Shown here in pieces: positions 24,340 through 36,500 of a DNA stretch of 64,000 bases. Numbering within the stretch: position 1 is the stretch's first letter; each line of letters begins with the position of its first letter. Source of the DNA: Terana coerulea (taxonomy: Eukaryota; Basidiomycota; Agaricomycetes; Polyporales; Phanerochaetaceae); the NCBI GenBank assembly GCA_024811115.1, contig JAKOGH010000768.1:1-64000 (forward strand). Direction: 5' to 3'. Under the pieces are notes generated by a model. It was given only the letters and a program-made list of their open reading frames with translations. It was not told the DNA's origin and did no database searches. A program made the translations under genes and the position numbers.

Positions 24340-25774
24340 ATGCAACAGCAACATGCCGACGGGGTGTGTCTACGCTACCCAGAGAACCTCGGTAGCCACG
24401 CAAATGTCACGCACGAGACGGCCGCGAACATGCTCCTGCGCGCGACACAGCTCTCGCAGCAGACACCGTTTCAGTGGGGGTATCTAGACAGACCATCTGG
24501 TAAGTTGCGCGAGTGATAGTATGTGTGTTTTCACCTCGCCCACCCCACATTTCTGATACAAACTTCTGCCGTAGACGGTTCGCTATTTGTCATATTCGTC
24601 CCTCCTCAGATGCCCTTTCCTGTCGACGGGATACGATACCAAGAGCAAGAGCAGCGGTACACAATACCCATTGGAAATGGACGCGTGAGTGTGTCCTGTC
24701 TTATCAACACGCGCTGCGTATTGACTTCGTTGCTCTCAGGAGCTTGAGTTGCTGGAAGTTAAATTTGGTTTCTTTCCAGGCCACGACCCTGCAGCTTCGA
24801 GAGTTCGGAGAAGATACCGTTTGATCAAAGGTGGTCACCCACAGCTCAATCTTGTCCACTACTCCCGCGGCCAGTCTATCCGTACGTCGCGGACCGGCCC
24901 AGACGACCGCTCACTGACTTCGTAATAGCCATCATACCCTCGCTAAACCAACCGATCCGCTCATACCCACTCCGCAACATCAACGAACCTGCTGTATATG
25001 TCCTTGGCGAACGCCAGGGACAGAAGGTGTTTCAAACGGCGGACCGCCTGGTGGAGGTGGGCCGATACCGCCTGGTCCTATGGGCATGGGTATGGGCGGT
25101 TTTGGCAACCCTCAAGCAATGCTTGCGCAGCAAAATGCCAATATGGAAGCTTTAGAGAGGCGAAATCAACGTGAGCGGGACAGGAGTGGCAGTGTTACAG
25201 GAGTGAGTCAATACACCATTGCCTTCACTGATCTTGTTCTCAGAGTGTCGGTATAGAGACAACCACCGCATCAGCAAGCGCGCAACGTCGAGGAAGATGA
25301 CTCTGCTGGTAAGTTTGCATGCGCCGAGTCCTGCAGAGGAATGTGAGCTCATCCGAGTGATTTAGATGAGAGCGAGACGATATCTGTGAAAGCGTTGGCA
25401 CTTACACGGTATCGGCGGAACCATGAAATTATGAATGAAGTGTTCATGCATGCCGCATTTGGTTCGTACATCACACACTCAACGTCCGCGCTGTGCACTC
25501 AGCCATCTATCAATAGGGAAGCAGCTTGAAGCTAGACCAACACCGAAAGGCTACTCGATCTTTGACAAGGAGGATCTGACATCTAAGATCGTGCGTGCCC
25601 TGGATGTACTGAATGGACAGTGTTGCTGACATAGTCGTCTGCACACAGACGAAGCTAGAGGCTGAAGTCGCAGAGATGCAGGCGAAGGCCGCCGCCAGGC
25701 AACAAGCAAGAGAAGCTGCGGAGCTGGCTGACGTCTCAATGGGTGACTTGTCTGCGGAAGCAATAGCAGTATGA
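24340..25774 (+). CDS. ssr4: SWI/SNF and RSC chromatin-remodelling complex subunit Ssr4
   Basis: Ssr4 is a fungal subunit shared by the SWI/SNF and RSC nucleosome remodellers, acting in the nucleus. The N-terminal domain is clear across spliced exons: RYPENLGSHANVTHETAANM, PFQWGYLDRPSDGSLF, DGIRYQEQEQRY, ELELLEVKFGFFPGHDPAAS, RYRLIKGGHPQLNLVHYSRG, NQPIRSYPLRN and VYVLGERQGQKVF. A Gly/Pro/Met-rich linker (GPMGMGMGGFG) follows. The C-terminal part reads ARNVEEDDSADESETIS, LALTRYRRNHEIMNEVF, KGYSIFDKEDLTSKI and an Ala-rich coiled-coil-like helix ending SAEAIAV, stop 25772-25774. Introns start at 24500 and 24685, among others. One base is missing in the A run at 25034-25036; without it the frame runs into a stop after the linker start. 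The divergent kinase gene begins 352 bp away. Confidence 0.88.
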
Positions 25775-26115
25775 AGGCTTCTACTTGCGCTTCTCGCATC
25801 ATGCAGTAACAATTGTACTCAACCGCCTGCATTTCTACTCTGTATAAAGTTATTGCTTCCCAGATTGTCATGACTTCGCAGAGAAGTATTCACGACCGTA
25901 TGGGGTCGAATCTGTGCTCTACGGATCTGTACGCATGCATGTCCTCTTTCGTCGTTGACGAAGTGGTTTGACGAACAGTGAGCCGACGGCGGCCTGCATG
26001 TGCGAGTGGCGGACTGGGGTAAATAACTTAAGTAACGCGCGCCGGTGAGCTGGTATTGAGAAGACCTACTCATCGCGCTTGACCTCGACCTCGACCTTCA
26101 CCCATCCTCAAAGCC

Positions 26116-26769
26116 ATGGCCGCAAAGTTCGTAGGCTACTATTTCACCCCAAATCCCAGTGCTAGACCCTTTCTGGTGTTAATGCAGGTCTCTCGCTAGC
26201 TGCCTCTTCTGCAAGATCATCAAGGGTGTGTACCACACCAGTTCCCTCGCTGTCCTGGCGACATATCACACTCTTTGTCACACTCAGGAGAGATCCCGAG
26301 CTACAAGCTCGTGGAGAACGACCTCGTCTACTCGTTTCTAGACATCGGTCCCTTGTCGAAGGGCCACGCGTTGATCGTTCCCAAGTGTACGTCCTCCTGG
26401 TCCATGTGCGCGGATGCGGCGCTCACAGAAGATGGGCTGCGCAGACCACGCCGAGAAGCTGCACGAAGTCCCAGATGAGTACCTGCAGGCGACCCTTCCG
26501 GTTGTAAAGAAGCTCGCGCTCGCGATCGGCGCGCCGGACTACAACATCCTCCAGGTACGCACTTCGCAGGCTCTGGCCATGCAGGGAAGCCTTACGCGCT
26601 GTAGAACAACGGAAAGCTCGCACACCAGGAGGTCGGCCATGTCCACTTCCATATCATCCCGAAGCCCAGCGCGTCGGACGAAGAAGGCCTCGTCATCGGC
26701 TGGCCCACACATAAGGTCCCGCAGGAGGACCTAAAGAAGCTTCACGAGGAGATCGTTTCGAAGTTGTAG
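26116..26769 (+). CDS. HIT family nucleotide hydrolase (Hint-like)
   Basis: A histidine-triad protein of the Hint branch (yeast Hnt1-like), which hydrolyses adenosine phosphoramidates and AMP-lysine-type compounds. The spliced product starts MAAKSLASCLFCKIIKGEIP, then LVENDLVYSFLDIGPLSKGH, ALIVPKYHAEKLHEVPDEYL, APDYNILQNNGKLAHQEVGH and VHFHIIPKP. The last segment supplies the HxHxH triad. It ends KKLHEEIVSKL, stop 26767-26769, about 140 residues, the normal length. There are four introns; the first splits codon 4 (donor GTTCGT) and the third joins VPK to YHAEK. All exon phases match with no break. Confidence 0.93.
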
Positions 26770-27112
26770 GAAGAAAAGGAATAGCCGGATGAAGAATATG
26801 AAGTATCAAGGGAGTCATTTGTACGATACATATCAAGAAGTCACAATGAAAGACAGTCTAATAGATGAATTCAAAGCTGTAGGCCTCAGCCTCAGGCCGA
26901 TCAAGAACCGGTGTATTGGTTTTCAATCTGGTATTCATGAATATCCAAAGGAATCAATGCACGGACAACGGATTAGAAATACAGCGTGCTCGAAGGGGTA
27001 TATGAAAGTCCTCTGAGAGTGGTATATGCGATGTTGAGTGAATGGAAACAGCGTGCAGCCTGCTGCATCGCTGCACAAGGGGATGTCCAGCAACCTCAGG
27101 AATGAAGAATAC

Positions 27113-28803
27113 TCAATTTGCAGACAAAAGGTCAAAGCAGTGGACTTTGGGGTATTTTGCCGGCTTCCGAGGAGCTTCTTTCTCGTGGGCCAACAGGTCT
27201 CCGTACGCTTCTCGACGGCGAAGCCTTCGGAGCGGCCAGGAGAGGCCCCCGTACCACTCCGTTGGGCTGGTCGCGATGTCGCCCATCTCGATCTCTTCGG
27301 GTGGTGCGACTACCGTATCTCCGGAGCCGTGCAAGTTATGCCCGTCTCGACCCGACGGAACAGGCGTCGATTCAACCCCCGTGGAATTCTCGCTGGCATC
27401 ATCTATCGGCCTGGTGACAGGGAGCACGCTCTGCTGTTGCTTCCGCCTCCATTTGCGAAGAGCAGGGTACTTGTATAACGCTACTGCAAGGCTCCAAGCT
27501 GGCGAGAGAGCCAACATAAGTGCGCTGATCTGCACGGGCGAATGTCGGGGGCTGCCTCAGTAGCGAGTGGGCTAACGTACCTGGCCAAATCCAGGTTCCA
27601 GCTCGTCTTTGCCTTGTATGTTGATCACGGACTGTTTTTCAATCGCTGCTGCGTGTCAGAATCTGTGAGACTTTCAGTAATAGTGATACATCGTACCGTA
27701 GATGAACATCGCCCAGAAACCCAGAGACAACGCGACGCAGATAAAGTTAAACACCTCTGTCGGGATTAGAGGATGGCAAGAGGTCTTTGAACGTGCGCGT
27801 TATAACCGTCATGGCCGGCGTGTGCGCTGTTCCCGTGCCCGTCGAACCACCGGTGGAGTTTGAGTGCTCAGGGAGGGAAAACGTCGACCCACACAACGCC
27901 AGGTTGATGGTTAACACCAGCGTAACAGCTAAGCAGAAGAGCAACCACAGGGGCCATACGACAAATCTTGATACCCCGTTGGCTTCAATGCTGTTGATGT
28001 CGCTGACGGTGTATCTCACTAGGAACCACATGATCACGATGGTATCCCCGCTGTACTCCGGGTTGCATGTTCTTTGGCGAAACGAAAATGTAAAAGGCCC
28101 AGGTCCATTGCATTACAACCTGTGACACGAAGGGTCAGACATTCTTCGATCGTCGAAGCTACGCGTGACGGACCTGGAGCATTATTGCTAGCGACAGAAC
28201 TACCCGTGCACGTATTTGCGTATTTTTCAGATGCTGCTTTTGCACATTGGCGTACATTGCGCTGCCGATAACGTTCTGTAACTGGCTGTCTTCGCTGTCG
28301 GGCATGGAAATCATCGCGGCGTGCTCGTCGTGTACTCGTTGGAAGTATTCGCTCTCAGTCAATCTCCAGACGGGAAGCATCGGGGCGACCGCCAGGGAAC
28401 TGATGCATGACAGCGTAGCAAAGCTATGACAGCGTGAAGGGTCAATAAACGAAGCTCAGAATAGGAGACGGACGCACTTGAGGACAAGGGTTGCGTGGTG
28501 GAGAGTCAATTGGCATGCCGCCTTCTGTACAATCGCTGCGACTACGAGAGCCGTAGTCAGCAAGGCCCCTGACCATGCTGTGGCGACGGACTCGGAGGGA
28601 GAGCTGGCGACCAACAGTGCTGAAAATAGAGGAAATGAGGAGCCGTTACAACAAGATTGATTTTTGAAGAGTCGGTACTCACCCATTATCAGACTTTGTA
28701 GGTAAAAGGCTACGCGCACTCCAATCCCTGCAACGTCAGGGTTGGCAGCAATTCCCGAGCCATCCGTGGCACCGACTGGGCAAGATAGTTTATATCGAGA
28801 CAT
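27113..28803 (-). CDS. polytopic membrane protein of unknown function (about 7 TM), block II copy
   Basis: Paralogue of the 19226-21101 gene, on the opposite strand. The same exons are visible in order: NPDVAGIGVRVAFYLQSLIM; VATAWSGALLTTALVVAAI; CQLTLHHATLVLK; ATLSCISSLAVAPMLPVWRL; YANVQKQHLKNTQIRARVVL; a short exon giving QWTWAF with a YSGDT loop; VSDINSIEANG; FVVWPLWLLFCLAVTLVLTI; a short exon with FWAMFIYG; and ISALMLALSPAWSLAVALYK. The tail is shorter and more acidic than in block I (EEIEMGDIATSPTEWYG) and ends KVHCFDLLSAN, stop at 27113. The N-terminus is shorter too: MSRYKLSCPVGATDG replaces the longer block I leader, unless an upstream exon was missed. It is divergent from the permease gene at 30251, as in block I. 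Confidence 0.78.
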
Positions 28804-30250
28804 GAGCGGAAGGACTAAAAATATGGAGGTATCGTAGAACGTACGTGAACCGTACTAGGTATTTATCTTCCAGCCAACAGGGACTGGCTCGTTGTCTGGC
28901 GGTCAGAATCGCGCCCTGCGCCACCGCCCTCGCTCGCCTTAAGCTGTCAGTCAATTTCATAGCTTCGGGTAGGTATGCAAGCCCCGTATGACTGTGTCAT
29001 GTTATGAGCGCAGATGAAGGCAATGCAAACCCTGAGCTTGCCGCATAGAACGGTCTATCAACCGTCTGCCGTGTGTGGACGTCGGCTGCGCTCAGGCTTG
29101 TCCGTGGGGTTTGCTGTGCCCGGAGAGCTGCGCATCCTACAAACATGTCCGAGATCAAGTAACTTCAATTTCCAGATTCTGCGCCAGTACTCACTTTGCC
29201 TAAGTACCGAGCGATCTCAACTGGTCCGGACATGGCGGTGGTGAGCAGCCCACGGGATAAGCGCCTATGACTTTGAACGGCATAGTCTGCGGAAGCGTTC
29301 GGCGCTCCGAAGGTTACTGCTCCGAGTCCCGGGCCCTCCCTTCTACTCCCAGTACTTGTGTCTTTTGTAAATTTAAACTCTACTCTGCCACAGATACCGC
29401 TCAGTTGCTACTTTGCACAGGCCACTACAAAATGCACGGTAAGTGGTTCATCTTCCTTGCTTCCATGACTTGTAACGGTCCAGGGGCTCCGACGTGGCGT
29501 TTAGTATCACGGCTGTCGAATGTATTCGCGCGCCACTCACGGCCTCCCGCAGCCTCGCCCCCAGATGTATTAGGATTCAGTACTGTCAACAATTAGTACT
29601 CAGCGCCAACATACTGACTGTTCCAAGTCGCTAGGGAGAGATAAGCTACATTTTGGTACGGCCCTTTGTATTCGGCGGAGTCGCATTTCAAGCTGACCAG
29701 TACCGCTTGCTGTCAGAATGTCGCCAACAGCGGGACTTGAAAGATTGAGTTTTGGTAACAGTGCAAGGTGCACTGGACGTCTTACCATCAGGTCTAGGCT
29801 CCTTTGAATGGTTTCGAGTAGGTTTATCGGTCGACGTCCGTTGATGGAGTTCAGTTCAGCAGACAGTTCAAGGATGCACGGTATTACAGTTACCGCATCG
29901 CTCTGGACTCCTATCACTCTTTATTGATATTGGTATGTTGATTGCATTTTCGGGGGATTTTTCTGACTATGGAACAGACAGAGAATGACGACGAATCTTT
30001 TGCAGGACTACCTAGACTTTGGACAAGCCGCGACGCCACTCGGGATAAGCGGCCGAAAGAATATCCTCACGTGTCGGTGCTGGCTCAAGCTACCTAGAAG
30101 CTCGCGCTCAGGGTTCAGTCATCGTGAAAGGCAGTATACGTCTATCTGTCGTATGCACCGCTGTCTCGGCTCTCTCGTTATGCTGTGTCGCTACGCCCCA
30201 TAAAGCTGAAGCTCTCGTCATCTGCTCTCCCCATCCCGACCTTTAGCACC
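28804..30250. promoter_or_regulatory. shared upstream region between divergent membrane-protein and permease genes (block II)
   Basis: About 1.45 kb between the two starts, close in length to the block I counterpart. Only short open frames occur. A minus frame at 29600-29917 has no recognisable motif. Both promoters must lie in this stretch. I see no sequence blocks obviously shared with 17864-19225 by eye. Confidence 0.5.
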
Positions 30251-33200
30251 ATGAGCACTACCCCCGGCCCATCTCCTTCAGCTATACCGTGGTCACCGGG
30301 TACCTCGGCGATTGGCATCCCAAGCACTGTCAACCGTAGTTCACAGACGCTTCGTCGCCGTCGAGCTGACAACACTGCCGCGGCGGACGCACCCGACGAA
30401 GGCGATCCGAGTGGACCTACTGGCCAGCTTCGCCGCATCCTGGAGTTTCAGGAGAAATGGCAGCACATTAAAGAGGACCTTCCACCACAATTAACGCGGA
30501 AACACAGTGCGTCCGGCGATTTTCCAGCGACAGCGATTATCTAAACATAACCGTCGTTTCTGTAGTTGGCATGATCTCGATGGGTAGGCGGTTTCATGTT
30601 TGGCAGGGTGTGAGCTAACTCCTCGCAGGTGGGGTTATCGGGACCGGACTTTTCGTTGGATCTGCGGTATGGCTTGCATATTTTTCATACTGGGTACACG
30701 CTGACCGTTTACGACAATAAAGGATGCACTCTACCACGGCGGCCCAGCCGGTGCTTTGCTGGGATACATATTCATGGGCACAGTGGTGTACTGCTTGTGC
30801 GTCTCTATTGGCGAGATGATCGCATTTCTGTAAGTGGCCCCTATCTGGGAGACGAGCCCTATTGACTCACCTCACGTATTCGTACATAGGCCAAATGTCG
30901 GGGGCGTCGTAGACCTCGCGGACCTGTATGTGGATGAAGCCCTCGGATTCTCACTTGGTTGGGCGGGATGGGTGCGTCTTCTACTTGCTTATCTCGACGT
31001 GTATCACTAATATGGGATGATTGGCTCAGTATAACTGGAGTGTGACTATCCGTGAGTATCGAACTAGAGTACCACTGTCATAGGCTTCGAATGGCTCACG
31101 GCATTATCCTTCAGCGACAGAAATCACGGCGGCGGTCATCGTGACCAGAGGACTTTCCTCAGCGCAGTGAGTATCGCTTGCCATCAATGCTTCTCTGCTA
31201 GCTGAAGCGGCGCGTATAGTACCCTCGGTGTCATACCGCTCTGCACAATCTTTGTGAGTCGCGTTCTCATGACATGTGGCGCCATTGACAGGACCTTTGG
31301 TATAGCTCACTATGGTTACCATTGTCAACTGTTTCTCCTCGCGAGTCTACGGGGAAATCGAATACTTCTTCTCCGCGCTCAAGATCCTCACTATCCTCTT
31401 CCTCAGTATGTCGATCATCTGTTGATCATATGAACATACTAACTGCATTACTAGTTGTGATAAGCATTCTGCTGAATGCCGGTGCTTTTACTGGCGAGTA
31501 AGTCTCCGCGATCTATCGAATAGTGCTGTTATGCTAAGCATCGCTGTTAAGTCCTATTGGGCTCCGGTATTGGACCACGAACGAAGAAAAGAATCTACCC
31601 GGGGCGTTTGGAAAGGTTATCTTGGCATCCCACACGCCTGGGGTAGGTTTCTTGGGTTCTGGGCTGTACTGATGCAAGCGTCGTTCTCCTTCTTTGGCTC
31701 CGAGGTGCCTGGCATAGTGAGTTAGATTCTATCTGCACAAACGGTCGTCCCACCATTCTCACATATCAATATCTGCGTAGGCTGCAGGAGAGGTCATTGA
31801 CGCACGATGGGCAAGCGCAGGATCTTGTTGGAGATGATGCATTGATTCTGAATCGTTGGTTTGCAGAACGTTCCACGCGCTCTTCAACGCGTCTGGATGC
31901 GAATGTGAGCGACACCGGTGGACTATGATCGGCGTATATCTAACATTACCTCCGAAGAACACTGTTCTACATTGGTGGCATCTTCTTCGCAGGTCTCATA
32001 GTGGATCCTTCCTCCCCAGGTCTTACTAAACTGTCTGGAAACTACACCTCACCTTTCATCTACGCATTTCAGACTGCAGGCAGTCCATACAAATATGTGC
32101 GTTTCCATTACAATCTCTCCATTGTATTTAGTACGTTGTTCATCGTGACTTTTCGTCAGCTTTCGGTGGTTGTCAACGGCGCAGTGCTGCTGTCTGCCCT
32201 CTCTGCGGCCTCCTCTGATGTATACATCAGTAGCCGCTTCCTCTTCTTTCTTTCTCGATGCCAGCATGCCCCACAGTTTTTCTCCTTTCCTGCTTCGATA
32301 TCCCGACAAACCCTCACCTCAGGAAACCGCTGCCGAACCCGTCATGGTTGCCCACGGAGATGTGTCGCTGAACGATACAGGGGGAACAAACGTGCGATAA
32401 CAACCGGATATGACGGCGCCTTCGTAGGCGGATTTATCGACCCACAGGCGTTGGAGAGACAGACCTCAAACACCCCGCTGCTGCAGGATGTTGATGGCAG
32501 CGCTAGCCCCGCGGCCCCTCCCAGCTCCCCCTCCACAGAACTCTGTCAAGGACGTCCCAACGCCGTGGTTTGTGATTCCTCTCTATGCGGTGCTGGCCTC
32601 TGCGGCGGTCGGCTTCTTGAGCTTCATCAGTGAGACCAGCGGTACCAATCGTAGTGCGGAAGTGGTACGTTCACCTATTCAATAACATGGGCGCCACAGG
32701 CGTTCACAGTCGTATCGGTCCCAGGTCTTTGACTGGCTCGTATCCGCCGCTAGTGTAGCCTGTCTCCAATCATGGGCTGCCATCCTATTCACGTATATCA
32801 GGTACGAGCCCCACTCGGTTACGCGACATTGGCATCTCTAATTCGTCTTTCAGGTTTGAAAAGGCTACGTACATGCAGAGGGCCTGCACATGCACAATGT
32901 CAGAGAAGAGCTCCATGGCGCGGATCTGGAAGCATGCGCCGACGCCGAAGATATCGTCAAGTCAAGAAAAGTCATTGAACAGATCGAGAAGGTGAGAGAA
33001 CATCGCCACTGGGGACAGCCATACGTAAGTCACATGCATAATCCTCTGTTCAATGCGAAATTGATGGTTTGTTTAAGCTGGCGTACTATGCGTTCGTCAT
33101 GTGTGTCGTGATTCTGGCTACGAGCGGTCTGTCAGCGGTTGTTCACAGCGGCTGGAGGATTAGTAAGTAGTACGCCCAACGTTGAACTTGCGCTGTGGAA

Positions 33201-33546
33201 CTGATAACCGATGGCTGTGTTCCGCAGCCGACTACGTCGACGACCCGCTGCAAAACGTTGTGGAAAAGAATTTATACCGGCTCCGGTCTCGACGTTCCTA
33301 TCCTCCTACGTACCAATTGTGAGCAACGTCTTTCCATGACAGGGCTGTGGGGGATACTAACACGAGCGCCTCTAGCCGGTTTTCTATCTGCTTACGTTCG
33401 GATACAAGGTCATCTACCAGACGGAGATGGTGCGCGTTGAGAATATGCAGTTCGACAGAGGAACCGTTGATGAGGAACAACGCGACCCGCCAAAGGAAGC
33501 CAAGGGTTTCTGGGGCAAGCTCCGTGCTATAATCCTGCTCACCTAG
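30251..33546 (+). CDS. amino-acid permease (YAT family), block II copy
   Basis: Paralogue of the 14198-17863 permease. The cytosolic tail MSTTPGPSPSAIPWSPG leads to GQLRRILEFQEKWQHIKEDL, followed by exons encoding GGVIGTGLFVGSA, ALLGYIFMGTVVYCLCVSIG, LADLYVDEALGFSLGWAGW, YNWSVTIP with TEITAAVIV, and VNCFSSRVYGEIEYFFSALK. Next come GYLGIPHAWGRFLGFWAVLM, SFFGSEVPGI, NVPRALQRVWMR, TSPFIYAFQTAG, VNGAVLLSALSAASSDVYIS and the TM9 segment PWFVIPLYAVLASAAVGFLS. The end is GFWGKLRAIILLT, stop 33544-33546. About twelve short introns are all consistent in phase. The intron at 31811-31866 appears to be of the GC..AG type. A base seems to be missing in the GGG run near 32879-32882, between ATYMQ and LHMHNVREELHG. 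Base composition is ordinary, unlike the very GC-rich block I. The substrate is unknown. Confidence 0.88.
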
Positions 33547-36500
33547 AAGCGACTTTGTCGGACCACCCATGAATTGTCCTTGATCCTAAATGCTGTCGTC
33601 GCATCCGAGAACGACACAGTACAAATACAGCTATTTACGTGTCATGTAATGACTGTCTGATACTAAACTGTAATGTAGCACTTCAGAGACCTGTATGCAC
33701 CATCCTTGTCAAAAAAGTAGGATTATTTCAGAGTCAATCATGTCCTTCAAGTATTCCACAGCTTATTCTAGGGCCACTAATGGATCAATTAGCGTCTCTC
33801 CCGGAGATCTTGAGCTTTCAGGCACTGACCACAAGGGATCCAATATTCACTGCAATTATTTTTTTTGAGTTGGACTTGCCCTTCCGTCTGATATTGTCGC
33901 ACGGGGTCCCGAATCCGGAGAGACGAATTGATTGGATCAAGCTGGCTTGCGCCACAAAGTCCCTGCCCTCGTGCTCTGCGATTAGGCGCCTTGTTTCATG
34001 CACACTTACCATGTCCACCCTACTATCACCTTACACGCCAATCGTTACTGACTCGTAGCCTGAATGAACTATGCTCTTACTTGCTATGCTATTCTTTCGT
34101 CGGTCACTTCAGAGTTGCTGTAAACCGTCGTTAATGATGCGCTGGCTTGAGGCGCTCCAGCCGATGCTGCTACAATGCGACCATCTGCTTGGACCGACGC
34201 TTGGCAGATCATTAATAAATTTGAGGATTTCCTTATTTATTTACATCCAGGAGAAACTAATCTGTGACCATTGCCCTCGCAAGAGAAGTAATCTCCTAGA
34301 GAGAATGCCCCTGCGCCAGATCGCACGACGTGCTGCCAATCCATCCTCAGAAAGGGACGGAACTCTCAACACTGTGAGTGGAAACAATTGCCAACGTACT
34401 GTATTCGGCGACCCAGTCTTTATGCGTTGAATCAGCCGGCCCATTTTCACAGGTTGCTGTCCGAGCACGATCAGGCAAATAGACGTTGCCATTGAAAGAT
34501 CTCAGACTCACGATGATCGGGTGAAAACCCATGCCTCCAAGCGCACACTACGCTTCTCATTCACACACGCTATCCCACGAATGTAATAAGGCTGAAGGAT
34601 AGATTGGTCAAAGCTGAGTCTGTTCATGTTGATACCCACGAAGTCTATCACTTCCTGTTGCATGAGGATAAACACTGCAGCACATGCATCTCAGCTGACC
34701 GTACGTCTATGCATACACACGACCAGATGCTATGCAAGAACGATGCTGGCTGTGCAGCGTTGAGGCATTTCCGATGCGAGCGTTGACGGCAGAGCGAAAA
34801 CTGCAACGGTGGAAGCAGCGATTCAGGGCGAACCGCAAGCGAAACGGTACGGTAGGCGTCCTTCGGGGATTCCACGGTGCTTTGTCCCGCCTCCTGTGAA
34901 CGGGCTGATAACCACACCTAGCATTGTTCTCGGAGTAGAGCAAAAAGCCGTTCGGACATGCGGCTTTGGGGGTGAAAGAAACTAGGTGGTCTACGAGGCC
35001 TATGGGTGCGACTCCTGAACCTGGCGTGTGAGTAGGTCAGTTGGCCATGCCGAGTCTACTCAAAGTTCTCTTTCCTCGGCTCCCCAACGTACAACGCCGC
35101 GTCTTCGCATGCTGTAGCCACAAGGATCCGCGTACCAGTCCAAGTCCGCACGCGCCGGGGGCCATCATACGGGGCGCGACCAGTGCTCCAAATGCAAGGG
35201 TCCAGTGACGACCGAGGCAGCGCGCGGGCGGCTGCGAACCTTCGTGCGGGGAGCCGGTGGGAAGCCAGAAGTTGCTATGGCGGGGCGGATGCCACGCACA
35301 CACGCGGCATGCCGTTCCGAAGGGAATCCGACCAGTGCCAGAGCGCACTCCGACTGAGCGCCACCGTGTGTGCCTGAGGAAGGCAGACCTTCGATTGAGG
35401 AAAGGGCCACATGAAGTCGGAACCTACTCATTAATGAAGATGTGTAAGGGCGCTGGTTGCGAATTCTTGCTGGTCGGCAGGTAAGAAGCTAGACGTTGCC
35501 AGGAACACCAGAGACAACGTTGAGAGCATAAGCTGATATGGCGCTCGCAGAGTAGCAGTCGAGACAATGACTATGCTGCCTCGCCGGAATGTCCAGCCCA
35601 ATGATAGCAGAGAAGGGCCATATGTTGGTGCAGTGTAGGGCATCATTGCGGACGGTAGGTGAGACGAGCCTGCCCACGCGAGTTGTCTGGATGCCGGCCT
35701 CCCTCGGTGCCTGTGTTGATAAGTTGCCCTGAGAAGGCATCTGCACCGTGATTTTGGCTCGTTCGAGTCCTAGAATATGGGGCACTGATGGATGTATAGC
35801 AGCGCGCCGTCCACATCGGTGTCTGTTAATGGATGGCGTACCCCGCGTGGCGTCCGATAGTTACTGACTGCTTATCTATAAACTGAATATTAAGAAACCC
35901 TCTAAGCAAACATCAGAAAGGTCCTCACTTGAGAAGCTATCGCTTTATTGGCTACGATCCCGCCTCTGGAGCGGGTCGGTGCGCGAAATACGCTGGCGAT
36001 CGTGCAGCAGCATCATTGAGAAGCCGCGGCAGAGCCAAATCGCAGCGTTCGCGGAGTTAGACCTTGTGGTGACGGTGGCCAGGGGGATTGTCGCAGCCCA
36101 CACCGGGCAAATGATGTAATACCCTCAAAACATAGGACGGCGGGAGAAGATGGGTTCTCGGCTGGAGCGAGAGCAGGTCCAGATCGACGCTGAAATGAGT
36201 GGCAGCTACGGTAGCACAAGAGAACTACTCCGTGATCTCGGCAGAATTGGAGCGGAATACGATGAGGGGATGGGACATGACAGCTACTCGTCGCAGTTCA
36301 CAAGCGCGGTGTTGGGTTTATCTCCTTGAAACCGCGAGACGGAGGGATGATCGGACCGCCGGTGCCTTATGGAAATAATATGTGCGACGATTGCCCGGGA
36401 AATCGTTAATAGGTTTAGTGATTAGGCTGAGGAGCGCCGTTGTAGGTCTAGTGAGGGTAACCGCGGCATGCGTTGAGGCGGATTGGAACGTGAGAGCAAG

